Source of the DNA: CAZCZR01 sp964503455
GTDB taxonomy: Bacteria; Bacillota; Clostridia; UBA1381
Length of the DNA stretch: 48,385 nucleotides
Assembly (NCBI GenBank): GCA_964503455.1
Contig: CAZCZR010000005.1
Span: 1 to 48,385 of the forward strand
Direction: 5' to 3'
Under the pieces are notes generated by a model. The model did no database searches, was not told the origin of the DNA, and was given only the letters and a program-made list of their open reading frames with translations. Below, piece by piece: positions 16,673 to 24,466 of this stretch. The translations under genes were made by a program, and so were the position numbers. Numbering within the stretch: the stretch's first letter is position 1; every line of letters starts with the position of its first letter.

Positions 16673-16901
16673 GTAACCGTGTAGCAGTCGAGTTTTCTAC
16701 CTGCAAATGCAGGTGGGCAATGTCCCGAATACATTATATGTCCACTGGCAGTCCCAAACGGGAAAGGAGGCGTATACGCCGCATCCGGAGAGCAGATCCC
16801 TTATAAGAAGTGTTGGTAAAAAAATTGACTCATCACGCGAAACCGCAGGAATATTAAGAGTGCCGTCCTGTACAAATCGTTTACAGTGCATCTCTTTTGT
16901 T
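16642..16901 (-). ncRNA. Stand-alone structured RNA of about 260 nt, class unidentified
   Basis: A complete transcription unit with no open frame of interest: promoter at 16908-16936 and terminator at 16642-16672. On the minus strand the 5' part forms a three-tier hairpin: AAGAG/CTCTT (16896-16892 with 16860-16856), TGC/GCA (16890-16888 with 16863-16861) and CTGTA/TACAG (16886-16882 with 16872-16868). A long-range set then encloses the middle: TCCTGCGG with CCGCGGGA (16850-16843 with 16673-16666, one U-G), CGTG/CACG, AGTC/GACT. Inside are a perfect ACCTGCA/TGCAGGT hairpin (16699-16714) and the palindrome GGCGTATACGCC. The CCGCGGGA arm is also the terminator's 5' arm. Stand-alone position suggests 6S or another housekeeping RNA, but I cannot match 6S, SRP, tmRNA or RNase P motifs. 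Confidence 0.6.
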
Positions 16902-16907
16902 GGTTAT

Positions 16908-16936
16908 ATAATAACACATTTTTCGATAAATTTCAA
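16908..16936 (-). promoter_or_regulatory. Sigma-A promoter of the stand-alone RNA
   Basis: Minus strand: TTGAAA (16936-16931), 17-base spacer, TATTAT (16913-16908). AT-rich DNA (UP-element-like) lies upstream. Start expected near 16901. Confidence 0.75.
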
Positions 16937-16991
16937 TAGGAAATTTATATATTTTTCATTACTTTTTAATGACATCGATATTACACGAATA

Positions 16992-17264
16992 TTACTCAAC
17001 GTCAGCGGTTCCCAATTCTTCATCGCGCCGTAAAAACTCGGCGAATGCTGCGTCAAGCTCGTTGTCATCCTCGACACAGATAAGCTCCATATCCTCGCCC
17101 TCGCCGGTGACCTTCATGATAATAACCTCATCGTTATCCGTTTCCTCATCGGTGATTTCCAAAAGAGCGAAGTAGGTTTCGCTGTTAAGCTCGAAAACGT
17201 CCAATGTTTCGCACTCAATTGTATTGCCTTCCGAATCCTCCAAAAGAATTATATTATCGTTCAT
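16992..17264 (-). CDS. DUF1292 (YrzB-like) small acidic protein
   Basis: 90 residues, strongly acidic (repeated Glu/Asp, for example ITDEETDNDEV), no cysteine-rich, membrane or signal segment. Length, the opening NIILLEDSEGNTIECETLDVFEL, the central YFALLEI and the EVIIMKV strand match DUF1292/YrzB proteins of Firmicutes, whose function is unknown. In Bacillus and many Clostridia this gene follows the RuvX gene, exactly as here. GGAGGAG lies upstream of ATG 17264. The 160-base gap to ruvX contains a CGCGGGA/TCCCGCG hairpin and a GGGC/GCCC hairpin, neither with a T-tract. Confidence 0.85.
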   Translation of the reverse strand: MNDNIILLEDSEGNTIECETLDVFELNSETYFALLEITDEETDNDEVIIMKVTGEGEDMELICVEDDNELDAAFAEFLRRDEELGTADVE

Positions 17265-17423
17265 TGCAGTTCTCCTCCCGAACATTTTTATTCAATAAGG
17301 GGCTTTGCCCGTCATTCAATGCTTTCGCGGGAAATCGCATCTCCCGCGGAAAAAACAAGCGGAACGCCGCCTTAAAGACGGGAACATCTTGCTTTTAGTT
17401 ATATGTCTGCGACTATTATTGTA

Positions 17424-17849
17424 TTACATATTTTTCTTTTTGTCAATACTTCTCAGATAAGTTTCCAGAATAAAACAAGCGGAAACGGTGTCGAGGACCT
17501 TTTTGCGGTTTTTGCCGCGCGTGTTTGTTTCGTTCAATACCCTCGCGGCGCTGACCGTTGTAAGACGCTCGTCGCAAAAAGCTATCTCGCCTGTGTATAT
17601 TTCCTTGAGCCTGTCGGCAAATTCATATGTCGCCTGCGCGCGGAAGCCTTCGCTGCCGTCCATGTTTTTCGGAAGTCCTATAACTATGGTTTCGGGCGAA
17701 TACTCGTCTATAATTTCTTTAAGCTCCGCCAAAAGCGATTTGGAGCCGTTGTTCTTTATGGTGCGTATGCCCTGAGCCGTCCAGCCGAGAGCGTCCGATA
17801 CCGCAACGCCTACACGCGCATCGCCGTAGTCTATTCCTAAAATTCTCAT
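17424..17849 (-). CDS. ruvX: Putative Holliday junction resolvase RuvX (YqgF)
   Basis: 141 residues, RNase H-like fold. RuvX/YqgF resolves junctions in vitro and in E. coli acts in 16S rRNA 5'-end maturation. The first catalytic Asp is in RILGIDYGDARVGVAVSD; ERLTTVSAARVL and a C-terminal Asp (DTVSACFIL) complete the site. Family length is 138-150. I start at ATG 17849 (GAGG 5 bases upstream): the frame is open 43 codons further, but that extension crosses the ackA terminator and lacks homology. The usual partner gene for the IreB-like UPF0297 protein is not present upstream; here ackA is. Confidence 0.92.
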   Translation of the reverse strand: MRILGIDYGDARVGVAVSDALGWTAQGIRTIKNNGSKSLLAELKEIIDEYSPETIVIGLPKNMDGSEGFRAQATYEFADRLKEIYTGEIAFCDERLTTVSAARVLNETNTRGKNRKKVLDTVSACFILETYLRSIDKKKNM

Positions 17850-17907
17850 AAAAACCTCATTCATAACCTGCGATATTCCGGCATTAAGAGCAAACGCGCA
17901 GTTATCG

Positions 17908-17956
17908 AAAAACAGCGGGTAAAGACGCATCTTCACGGACACGCCGTCACCCGCTG
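17908..17956 (-). terminator. Rho-independent terminator of pta-ackA
   Basis: Minus strand: CAGCGGGT (17956-17949) pairs with ACCCGCTG (17920-17913), extended by GACG/CGTC inside, then TTTTT (17912-17908). It lies 38 bases past the ackA stop. Confidence 0.85.
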
Positions 17957-17994
17957 AAATTTTCGGTATATTGCTCAAAAGAGCCGGTTATACA

Positions 17995-19191
17995 TCAGTT
18001 GCCCTCTACAAGTCTTTGGGTGTCGATAGCTATCATAAGCTCCTCATTTGTGGGGATGACCAGAGTCTTTACCAAAGCGCCGTCCGCCGATATGTCAACT
18101 GTGCCTCTTACCGAGTTCTTTTCGGGGTCGATGCTGATGCCCATAAAGCCGAGACCGTCTACTATGGCAGCTCTTGTGGCGGCGTCATTTTCGCCTATGC
18201 CGGCTGTAAATACTACAGCGTCTATGCCGCCCATAGCCGCGGCGTATGAGCCGATAAGCTTCTTAACGCTGTATGTGAACATATCAAGCGCCAAAGCCGC
18301 TCTTTTATTGCCCGCAGCCGAAGCCGCCGACAGATCGCGGAAGTCTGACGAAACGCCGGACACGCCGAAAACGCCTGATTTCTTGTTCATAAGATCATCG
18401 ACCTCTTTAGCTGTCATGCCCTTGTTGATAAGGTATGTAACTACAGCGGGATCCATAGAGCCTGTTCTTGTACCCATAACAACGCCGTCAAGAGGAGTAA
18501 AGCCCATTGAGGTGTCAACGCACTTGCCGCCGTCAACAGCCGATACCGACGAGCCGTTTCCGAGGTGGCAGGTAACTATCTTAAGCTCCGATGCTGGCTT
18601 TGCGAGGACCTCGGCAGCCTTTTGCGATACGTACTTGTGGCTTGTGCCGTGGAAGCCGTACTTTCTGATCCTGTCCTCTTCATAATATTCGTAGGGAAGC
18701 GCGTACATATACGCCTTCGCCGGCATTGTCTGATGGAATGCCGTATCGAATACAGCGACCTGAGGAACGCCCGGCATGATTTTTTCGCAGGCATTGATGC
18801 CTATGATATTCGGCGGGTTGTGAAGGGGAGCAAGCGGTGTGCAGCGTTCGAGAGCTTCTTTTACAGCTCCGTCAATTATGCAGGAATCCGCGAAATCCTC
18901 CGCACCGTGTACGACTCTGTGACCTACAGCGCCGATCTCGCTCATTGAAGCGATAACCCCGTGATCGGGATCAACCAAAGCGTCAACTACCATTTGTATG
19001 GCGTCAGCGTGATCCTTCATCGGCTTTTCGAGCTTGACCTTTTGGTCTTTTTTAACGTTTGTGTGCTGAAGGTTCGAGCCTTCTATGCCTATTCTCTCGC
19101 AAAGACCCTTTGCGAGAAGATCGTGGCTTGTCATGTCGATAAGCTGATACTTGAGTGAAGAGCTGCCGGCGTTTATAACCAATACTTTCAT
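17995..19191 (-). CDS. ackA: Acetate kinase
   Basis: 398 residues, standard length. It converts acetyl phosphate and ADP to acetate and ATP, the energy-yielding end of acetogenic fermentation. ASKHA-fold signatures: VLVINAGSSSLKYQLID at the N terminus, VGHRVVHG, VAVFDTAFHQTMP, KYGFHGTSHKYV, HLGNGSSVSAV, GTRTGSMDP, and FTAGIGENDAATR. The gene is 49 bases behind pta with no promoter between, so both are made from the pta promoter, and a terminator follows. Confidence 0.98.
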   Translation of the reverse strand: MKVLVINAGSSSLKYQLIDMTSHDLLAKGLCERIGIEGSNLQHTNVKKDQKVKLEKPMKDHADAIQMVVDALVDPDHGVIASMSEIGAVGHRVVHGAEDFADSCIIDGAVKEALERCTPLAPLHNPPNIIGINACEKIMPGVPQVAVFDTAFHQTMPAKAYMYALPYEYYEEDRIRKYGFHGTSHKYVSQKAAEVLAKPASELKIVTCHLGNGSSVSAVDGGKCVDTSMGFTPLDGVVMGTRTGSMDPAVVTYLINKGMTAKEVDDLMNKKSGVFGVSGVSSDFRDLSAASAAGNKRAALALDMFTYSVKKLIGSYAAAMGGIDAVVFTAGIGENDAATRAAIVDGLGFMGISIDPEKNSVRGTVDISADGALVKTLVIPTNEELMIAIDTQRLVEGN

Positions 19192-19240
19192 TTATTACGT
19201 CCTCTCTTTAAATTTTTTGTGTATGATTTTTATATATGGA

Positions 19241-20245
19241 TTACTTGTTGTTCTGTGCCTGAACCGCCGTGATAGCGATAACGCCCGCGATGTCCTCCGC
19301 GAAGCAGCCTCTTGACAGGTCGTTTACCGGCTTTGCGATTCCCTGAAGAACGGGACCGTAAGCCTCCGCCTTTGCAAGACGCTGAACAAGCTTATAGCCT
19401 ATGTTGCCGGCATTGAGGTCGGGGAAGATAAGCACATTCGCCTGTCCCGCCACATTTGAAGCGGGAGCCTTCTGTTTTCCTACGCTCGGAACGATTGCGG
19501 CGTCAAGCTGAAGCTCGCCGTCAAGCTGAAGCTCTGGAGCCTTTTCCTTTGCAAGTCTTGCAGCCTCGGCAACCTTGTCCACAAGCGGGTTCTTTGCGCT
19601 GCCGTATGTCGAGTACGAAAGCATAGCCACCTTCGGCTCGGCGCCTACAAGGCTCTTGAACGAAGCCGCGGACGCCAATGCGATTTCCGACAGCTGATCG
19701 GAGTCGGGGTTCTCGTTAAGGCCGCAGTCCGAGAATACGAACGTGCCGTTTTCGCCGTACTCGCAGTCGGGAACGTTCATAAGGAAGAACGCCGATACGA
19801 GCTTTGTGCCGGGAGCCGTCTTAAGGATCTGCAACGAGGGACGGATAACGTTTGCCGACGAGTTTACGGCGCCCGCAACCATGCCGTCAGCGTCGCCCTG
19901 CTTTACCATCATGCAGCCGTAATACAGCGGATTTTTAAGAGTTTCGCACGCCTTGTCGGGGGTCATGCCCTTGTTCTTTCTCAGCTCATAAAAAGCGTTC
20001 GCATAGGCTTCGGCCTTGACGCTGTTTTCGGGATCAACAATGGGGATGCCCGCGATGTTTACGTTTTCGGCCTGCGCCATAGCGTTTATTTTGTCCGGAT
20101 TTCCGACAAGTATAAGCCTTGCATAGCCTTCCTTCATAACGATCTCGGCAGCTTTGATCGTTCTAAGCTCTTCGCCCTCGGCAAGAACAATTGTCTTGAT
20201 GTCCTTTTTGGCGGCAGCTTTGATTTTTTCAATAATTGTAGCCAT
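19241..20245 (-). CDS. pta: Phosphate acetyltransferase (phosphotransacetylase)
   Basis: 334 residues, the short single-domain form found in Clostridia (no DRTGG regulatory region). It makes acetyl phosphate from acetyl-CoA. Diagnostic strings are IKTIVLAEGEELRTIKAAE, MVKQGDADGMVAGAVNSSANVIRPSLQI, SDCGLNENPDSDQLSEIA, MLSYSTYGSAKN and LIFPDLNAGNIGYKLVQRLA. First gene of the pta-ackA operon, with a sigma-A promoter and a hairpin in its leader. A 12-base tandem duplication (QLDGELQLDAA, about 240-250) is visible. Confidence 0.97.
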   Translation of the reverse strand: MATIIEKIKAAAKKDIKTIVLAEGEELRTIKAAEIVMKEGYARLILVGNPDKINAMAQAENVNIAGIPIVDPENSVKAEAYANAFYELRKNKGMTPDKACETLKNPLYYGCMMVKQGDADGMVAGAVNSSANVIRPSLQILKTAPGTKLVSAFFLMNVPDCEYGENGTFVFSDCGLNENPDSDQLSEIALASAASFKSLVGAEPKVAMLSYSTYGSAKNPLVDKVAEAARLAKEKAPELQLDGELQLDAAIVPSVGKQKAPASNVAGQANVLIFPDLNAGNIGYKLVQRLAKAEAYGPVLQGIAKPVNDLSRGCFAEDIAGVIAITAVQAQNNK

Positions 20246-20268
20246 TGGTATTCTCTCCTTTATATTCG

Positions 20269-20296
20269 GCGAACCTTTTTGGAAAATACGGTTCGC
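20269..20296 (-). other. Hairpin in the pta leader
   Basis: Minus strand: GCGAACC (20296-20290) pairs with GGTTCGC (20275-20269) around a 14-base loop. It lies between promoter and ribosome binding site with no T-tract, so it could stabilise the message or tune translation. Confidence 0.6.
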
Positions 20297-20310
20297 ATAT
20301 TATTACATAC

Positions 20311-20339
20311 ATTATACTACTTTTTTACTTTTATTTCAA
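20311..20339 (-). promoter_or_regulatory. Sigma-A promoter of pta-ackA
   Basis: Minus strand: TTGAAA (20339-20334), 17-base spacer, TATAAT (20316-20311). Confidence 0.85.
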
Positions 20340-20382
20340 GTGTTTCGGGCATATTTTTTAAAATTGGGCAAAATTTGCGCGG

Positions 20383-21450
20383 TCAGTCCTGAGCGGAGAG
20401 CTTCGCGGTCTGGTCGGCTGTTATAAGAGCGTCGATTATTTCGTCCATGGAGCCGTCGAGAAACTGGTCGAGCTTGTATATCGTCAGGTTGATCCTGTGG
20501 TCGGTAACGCGTCCTTGAGGGAAGTTATAGGTGCGTATTCTCTCGCTTCTGTCGCCGGAGCCTACTTGAGATTTTCTCTCGTCGGCAATTTCTTTATGGC
20601 GCTCCGCCTCAAGCACATCATATATCCTTGAGCGGAGTATCTTCATGGCCTTGTCTTTGTTTTTGTGCTGTGATTTCTCGTCCTGACAGGATACCACTAT
20701 GCCGGTGGGGATATGCGTGATCCTGACAGCCGAATCGGTCGTGTTTACGCACTGACCGCCGGGGCCGCCTGCCCTGAATACATCTATACGCAGATCGTTG
20801 GGATTTATGTCAACCTCGACTTCCTCGGCTTCGGGGAGGACAGCCACCGTCACCGCGGAGGTATGGATGCGTCCCGATGATTCGGTTGAAGGGACTCTTT
20901 GCACGCGGTGAACGCCGCTTTCATATTTGAGCCTGCTGTAAGCGCCCTGACCCTCTATCGAGAAGCATACCTCCTTATAGCCGCCTATGTCGGTGGCGTT
21001 TGAGTTGAGGACGTCCAGCTTCCAGTGGCGCGTTTCGGCGTACATCGAGTACATACGCATAAGATCGGCAGCGAATAAGGCGGCTTCGTCTCCGCCGGTG
21101 CCGCCGCGTATTTCTACAATAACGTTTTTGTCGTCGTTGGGATCTTTCGGCAGCAGCAGTATTTTAAGCTCCTCCGATACTGTGCGAAGCTTTTCCTCGT
21201 TTTCGGCAAGCTCCGCCTTTATAAGCTCATCGAGATCCTTATCCTCGCCCGCAGCAAGCATATCTCTGTCATCGGCGATGGTCTGCTTTGCGGTCTTGTA
21301 CTCGTGATATTTTGCTATGATCGGATCAAGGTCCGAATGTTCCTTGCACAGTCTGCGCCATGTGTTTTGGTCGGCGATCACCTCCGGATCGCTTATTTTT
21401 TCGCTGAGCGTGTTGAATTTTTCCTCCAGCGATTCAAGCTTGTCAAACAT
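20383..21450 (-). CDS. prfA: Peptide chain release factor 1
   Basis: 355 residues, normal length for RF1, which recognises UAA and UAG. The tripeptide anticodon region reads RVPSTESSGRIHTSAVTVAV, so PxT is PST rather than the common PAT or PVT; RF2 would have SPF. The peptidyl-hydrolysis loop is GGPGGQCVNTTDSAVRITH, with the catalytic GGQ. AAGGAG precedes the ATG. It is expressed alone from a promoter at 21606-21634 through a folded leader of about 150 bases; the commonly linked prmC/hemK gene is not adjacent. Confidence 0.96.
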   Translation of the reverse strand: MFDKLESLEEKFNTLSEKISDPEVIADQNTWRRLCKEHSDLDPIIAKYHEYKTAKQTIADDRDMLAAGEDKDLDELIKAELAENEEKLRTVSEELKILLLPKDPNDDKNVIVEIRGGTGGDEAALFAADLMRMYSMYAETRHWKLDVLNSNATDIGGYKEVCFSIEGQGAYSRLKYESGVHRVQRVPSTESSGRIHTSAVTVAVLPEAEEVEVDINPNDLRIDVFRAGGPGGQCVNTTDSAVRITHIPTGIVVSCQDEKSQHKNKDKAMKILRSRIYDVLEAERHKEIADERKSQVGSGDRSERIRTYNFPQGRVTDHRINLTIYKLDQFLDGSMDEIIDALITADQTAKLSAQD

Positions 21451-21600
21451 TTCAAAAACTCCTTGGATAAATTTACATCAAGGGATTGCAAAGTCCGGTA
21501 AATACCCGCAGCCGCACTGCTTTTACGCGGAAACATCGGCAAACGCGAAATTATCCGGATGCGACCCTTGCAATCGCCCATAAATTTATATATATATTTA
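21451..21600 (-). ncRNA. Structured leader of prfA
   Basis: On the minus strand GATTGCAAGG (21575-21566) pairs with CTTTGCAATC (21493-21484) over 10 bp with one wobble, and inside it TCCGG/CCGGA (21559-21555 with 21498-21494) continues the stem after a 6-base bulge. The enclosed segment has CGCG/CGCG and GCAG/CTGC hairpins. The pairing survives better as RNA (U-G) on the minus strand than on the plus strand. No terminator is included. Family not recognised. Confidence 0.5.
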
Positions 21601-21605
21601 ACTAT

Positions 21606-21634
21606 ATTTTACACCATTTTTATGCGTATGTCAA
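21606..21634 (-). promoter_or_regulatory. Sigma-A promoter of prfA
   Basis: Minus strand: TTGACA (21634-21629), 17-base spacer, TAAAAT (21611-21606). Confidence 0.82.
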
Positions 21635-21673
21635 CAAAATAAATTTGTACACAAAAAATTCACAAAATATTTA

Positions 21674-21702
21674 TTTACATTTACAAAAAAATCTGATATA
21701 AT
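21674..21702 (+). promoter_or_regulatory. Sigma-A promoter of the CAP/NlpC wall-protein gene
   Basis: TTTACA (21674-21679), 17-base spacer, TATAAT (21697-21702), divergent from the prfA promoter 40 bases away. Confidence 0.8.
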
Positions 21703-21795
21703 GGTATTCGTAAAATCACATTTTATAAAAATACGTATATAATGTTTAATTGTTCGCGACGGAAAAGCTTTTTCTGTCAGCAAGGAGGCATTGGT

Positions 21796-24432
21796 TTGTT
21801 TAGCTTTAGAAAATCAAAGATAAAATTTATGTCAAAAGCGAAGCGCAGGGTCTGCGTGATGATAGCCGTGGCAATACTTGCCGCCGGAACTGTGCCTGTG
21901 AGCAGATATGATTCCGCGATGGCGCAGCCCGGAGAGTATTACGGCACATCGGCGCCTATTTCGGCGGAGGATGCTCTGAGCCAGGTGACAGCTCTTTATG
22001 AAAAGATAACCGGAACGGAAGTAGCTTTGCCAGAGGGGATCTCTCCGGAACAGGAATATACCGACAGTGAGCTTAAGGCTGTTATGCTCGGCTGTGTAAG
22101 CACATCGGAGCTTGCGGATTACACGGACGAAAAGCTTATAACAAAGCAGGAGCTTATGGGGCTTATATACAAGGCTCTTTTGAAATACAATCCCGAGCTT
22201 GCGATTACGTCAGATGAGGCTGACGCGATACTCAACAGCTGCCTTGACAACGCGCTTGTAAGCGAGGAAAACAGACTCGCGTATGCGTGTATGGTGCGCT
22301 ACGGCGTCATAGAGGACGGACGCGTCAGCGAGCCTAACAAGGAGATCTCATGGAGCGGCTGCGCGGATATACTCGATTCGGTGTATGACCGGTTTAATAA
22401 AGACGTGTATTTTTACATGGGCGATAAGGTAATATATTCCGGCGACAGGATAGAGAATGTCATTGAAGCTCTCGGCGAACCGCAGAGGATAGACAAAACA
22501 GAGTACAGCTTTGAATGGTATGTGTTTGGAAATACAGCATCGGACTTTGCGATGGTGGGCGTTGAGAACGGCTTGACCTGCGCGTTTTTCACCAACTCCT
22601 CCGATTTTAAGTTCGGAGATTATGTTTCGGGTGAGAAGTACGAGGATATGGACGCGTATGATTACATAAGCGGACTGAAGCTGATCACAAACGGCGACGG
22701 AACCCTTGACGCCGTGTATTACAACAAGCGCAGCCGCGAAGATATGACGGAGGACAATATATCCGCAAAGGATGAGGAGCTTCTGGATATACTGAATGTT
22801 TACCGCGCGAAGCACGGCGAGAAAACCTTTACCGTAAGCAAGGAGCTTTCCTCATTGGCTGCTGCGCGCATAGACAGCTCCGACGATTCCGAGGAGAGCG
22901 CGGCGGAGGCGGAAAAGACCGAAGCGCTTTACGGAAGCGCCGAGGAAGCGGGACTGCCCGTTGACACCATGCTGAATATAGGCGAGGATGTGTTTGAGAT
23001 ATACCGCCAGTATCTGGCGTCAAACGAGGGCTATGAGCTTTTGTATACGGATTCGCCCGTAAATACGGCGCTGGGAATATCCGCTGAAAAAAGCAGCGAT
23101 AACAGCGTTATAATGTCGGTTATAGCCGACGGAATGAAAACAGGCACGGCTGTCAAGGCGGAAAAACCGGTTTTTGACAACACCGTCAAAACCGTGGAAA
23201 ACGTAAGCGCCACGCAAGCGCCCGAAATAAAATCCCCGTATGCGGGCGAGGTTACGGAAAACGACGATGATATAACGATAGAGCTTGAAAAAAGCGTCGG
23301 AACGAAGTATATCGTAAGGCTCTGCAACTCCGAGAGCTTGAAAAATGACGTTAACGCGTACATAGTTACCGATGAGGATAAGATAGTTATACCGGGCGCT
23401 GCGCTTGCTTCGGGAGTTGACTACACTCTTACGGTGGGCGCCTGCTCGGAGGACGGCGAGGTATTCTACAGTCCCGACATAACCTTTACGAGAGGAACCG
23501 CGACAAATCCCGTTTCGATAGTTGCCCCCTTTGACGGAGGAATGACTTACGACGACTATATCGAGGTAACATGGGACAGCTCGTCATACTACAATTTCGG
23601 CATAGACGTTTACACGCCTGAGGATGAGCTTATAGTAAATACCTTTGTCACAAACGAGAGATCGGCGCTTATACAGGATCTCGACCCGGGCAAATACAGT
23701 ATGTGCATAACGGCGTTTAAGCGCGGCAGCAATGAGCCTGTCGGCAACGCGTGGGCGGATTTTGAAATAGTGGAGCAGGAACCGGAAATAACCGAAATAG
23801 AGCTTGCCGAGGATGAGGAGTACACCTTTGTTTACGAGGAATACGAGGACGGGGTGAAGTACTTAAACTTTTATGACGAGGAGCTTGTTCCTCACACGGC
23901 ATCGAACGGAACGGTTTCCTATACTAAAAAGATTATAAAGAAGAAGATACGTTCTACTCATAACTATGAGGCGCTGGCGGCGATAGCTCCGCGGCCGGAA
24001 AAGACAGACGGAAAGCCGTATTTGTCCATGGGAACGGAAACGGGCAGCGCGATAGTGTCCGAGGCTATGAAGTATCTGGGAGTGCCTTACGTATGGGGCG
24101 GAAGCACGCCAAGCGGCTTTGACTGCTCCGGCTTTACAAGCTATATCGCAAAAACTCTGGGACTGGGAACTATCTCAAGGACTTCACAGGAGCAGTTTGC
24201 GTCGGACGGAGCGTTTGTCACCAAGAGCGAGCTGCTGCCGGGCGACTTTATATACTTCCAGAAAAACGGCGTGGTGCATCATGTCGGGATATATATCGGC
24301 GACGGTAAGATGATCCATGCGCCGCATACCGGCGAGGTGGTCAAGATCCAGTCGATAGAAACCGATTATTACACAAGAGAATACGCGGGCGCAAAGAGGA
24401 TATACGCATCAGCTCAGACACAGACGAACTGA
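21796..24432 (+). CDS. Secreted CAP-associated/CAP-like protein with C-terminal NlpC/P60 peptidase
   Basis: 878 residues from a TTG start at 21796, chosen because AAGGAGG lies 7 bases upstream (21782-21788). A basic N terminus and hydrophobic stretch MIAVAILAAGTVPV form a signal peptide. After a helical region comes a CAP_assoc_N-type module (YSGDRIENVIEALGEPQRID, then EWYVFG), a degenerate CAP domain (ILNVYRAKHGEKTFTV to VIMSVIADG), two fibronectin-like beta modules with acidic runs, and an NlpC/P60 endopeptidase whose triad is Cys777 (GFDCSGF), His829 (HHVGIYIG) and His841 (MIHAPH). It should cut stem peptides of peptidoglycan at the cell surface. Domain limits are by eye. Confidence 0.88.
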   Translation: MFSFRKSKIKFMSKAKRRVCVMIAVAILAAGTVPVSRYDSAMAQPGEYYGTSAPISAEDALSQVTALYEKITGTEVALPEGISPEQEYTDSELKAVMLGCVSTSELADYTDEKLITKQELMGLIYKALLKYNPELAITSDEADAILNSCLDNALVSEENRLAYACMVRYGVIEDGRVSEPNKEISWSGCADILDSVYDRFNKDVYFYMGDKVIYSGDRIENVIEALGEPQRIDKTEYSFEWYVFGNTASDFAMVGVENGLTCAFFTNSSDFKFGDYVSGEKYEDMDAYDYISGLKLITNGDGTLDAVYYNKRSREDMTEDNISAKDEELLDILNVYRAKHGEKTFTVSKELSSLAAARIDSSDDSEESAAEAEKTEALYGSAEEAGLPVDTMLNIGEDVFEIYRQYLASNEGYELLYTDSPVNTALGISAEKSSDNSVIMSVIADGMKTGTAVKAEKPVFDNTVKTVENVSATQAPEIKSPYAGEVTENDDDITIELEKSVGTKYIVRLCNSESLKNDVNAYIVTDEDKIVIPGAALASGVDYTLTVGACSEDGEVFYSPDITFTRGTATNPVSIVAPFDGGMTYDDYIEVTWDSSSYYNFGIDVYTPEDELIVNTFVTNERSALIQDLDPGKYSMCITAFKRGSNEPVGNAWADFEIVEQEPEITEIELAEDEEYTFVYEEYEDGVKYLNFYDEELVPHTASNGTVSYTKKIIKKKIRSTHNYEALAAIAPRPEKTDGKPYLSMGTETGSAIVSEAMKYLGVPYVWGGSTPSGFDCSGFTSYIAKTLGLGTISRTSQEQFASDGAFVTKSELLPGDFIYFQKNGVVHHVGIYIGDGKMIHAPHTGEVVKIQSIETDYYTREYAGAKRIYASAQTQTN

Positions 24433-24466
24433 CGCGCGGACAAAACGCTTGACGGGGAGAAAAATT

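Noticed and set aside
16660..16690. T-box-like string (ACGGTTACCGCGG) at the end of the stand-alone RNA
   Set aside because: It departs from the AGGGTGGNACCGCGG T-box consensus, there is no stem I specifier domain I can recognise, and no aminoacyl-tRNA synthetase or amino acid gene follows in that direction.
16479..16706. 75-codon minus-strand open frame within the stand-alone RNA and terminators
   Set aside because: It crosses two terminators, has no ribosome site and looks like a shadow frame.
16738..16800. Cobalamin-riboswitch-like words on the plus strand (CCACTGGCAG, CGGGAAAGGAGGCG)
   Set aside because: The rest of the B12 core is missing, the plus strand has no promoter here, and no B12-related gene follows.
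17286..17423. CGCGGGA/TCCCGCG and GGGC/GCCC hairpins between ruvX and the DUF1292 gene
   Set aside because: Real base pairing but no T-tract on either strand, so not called as a terminator.
17850..17978. 43-codon upstream extension of ruvX
   Set aside because: It spans the ackA terminator and has no family similarity; the start at 17849 gives the usual RuvX length.
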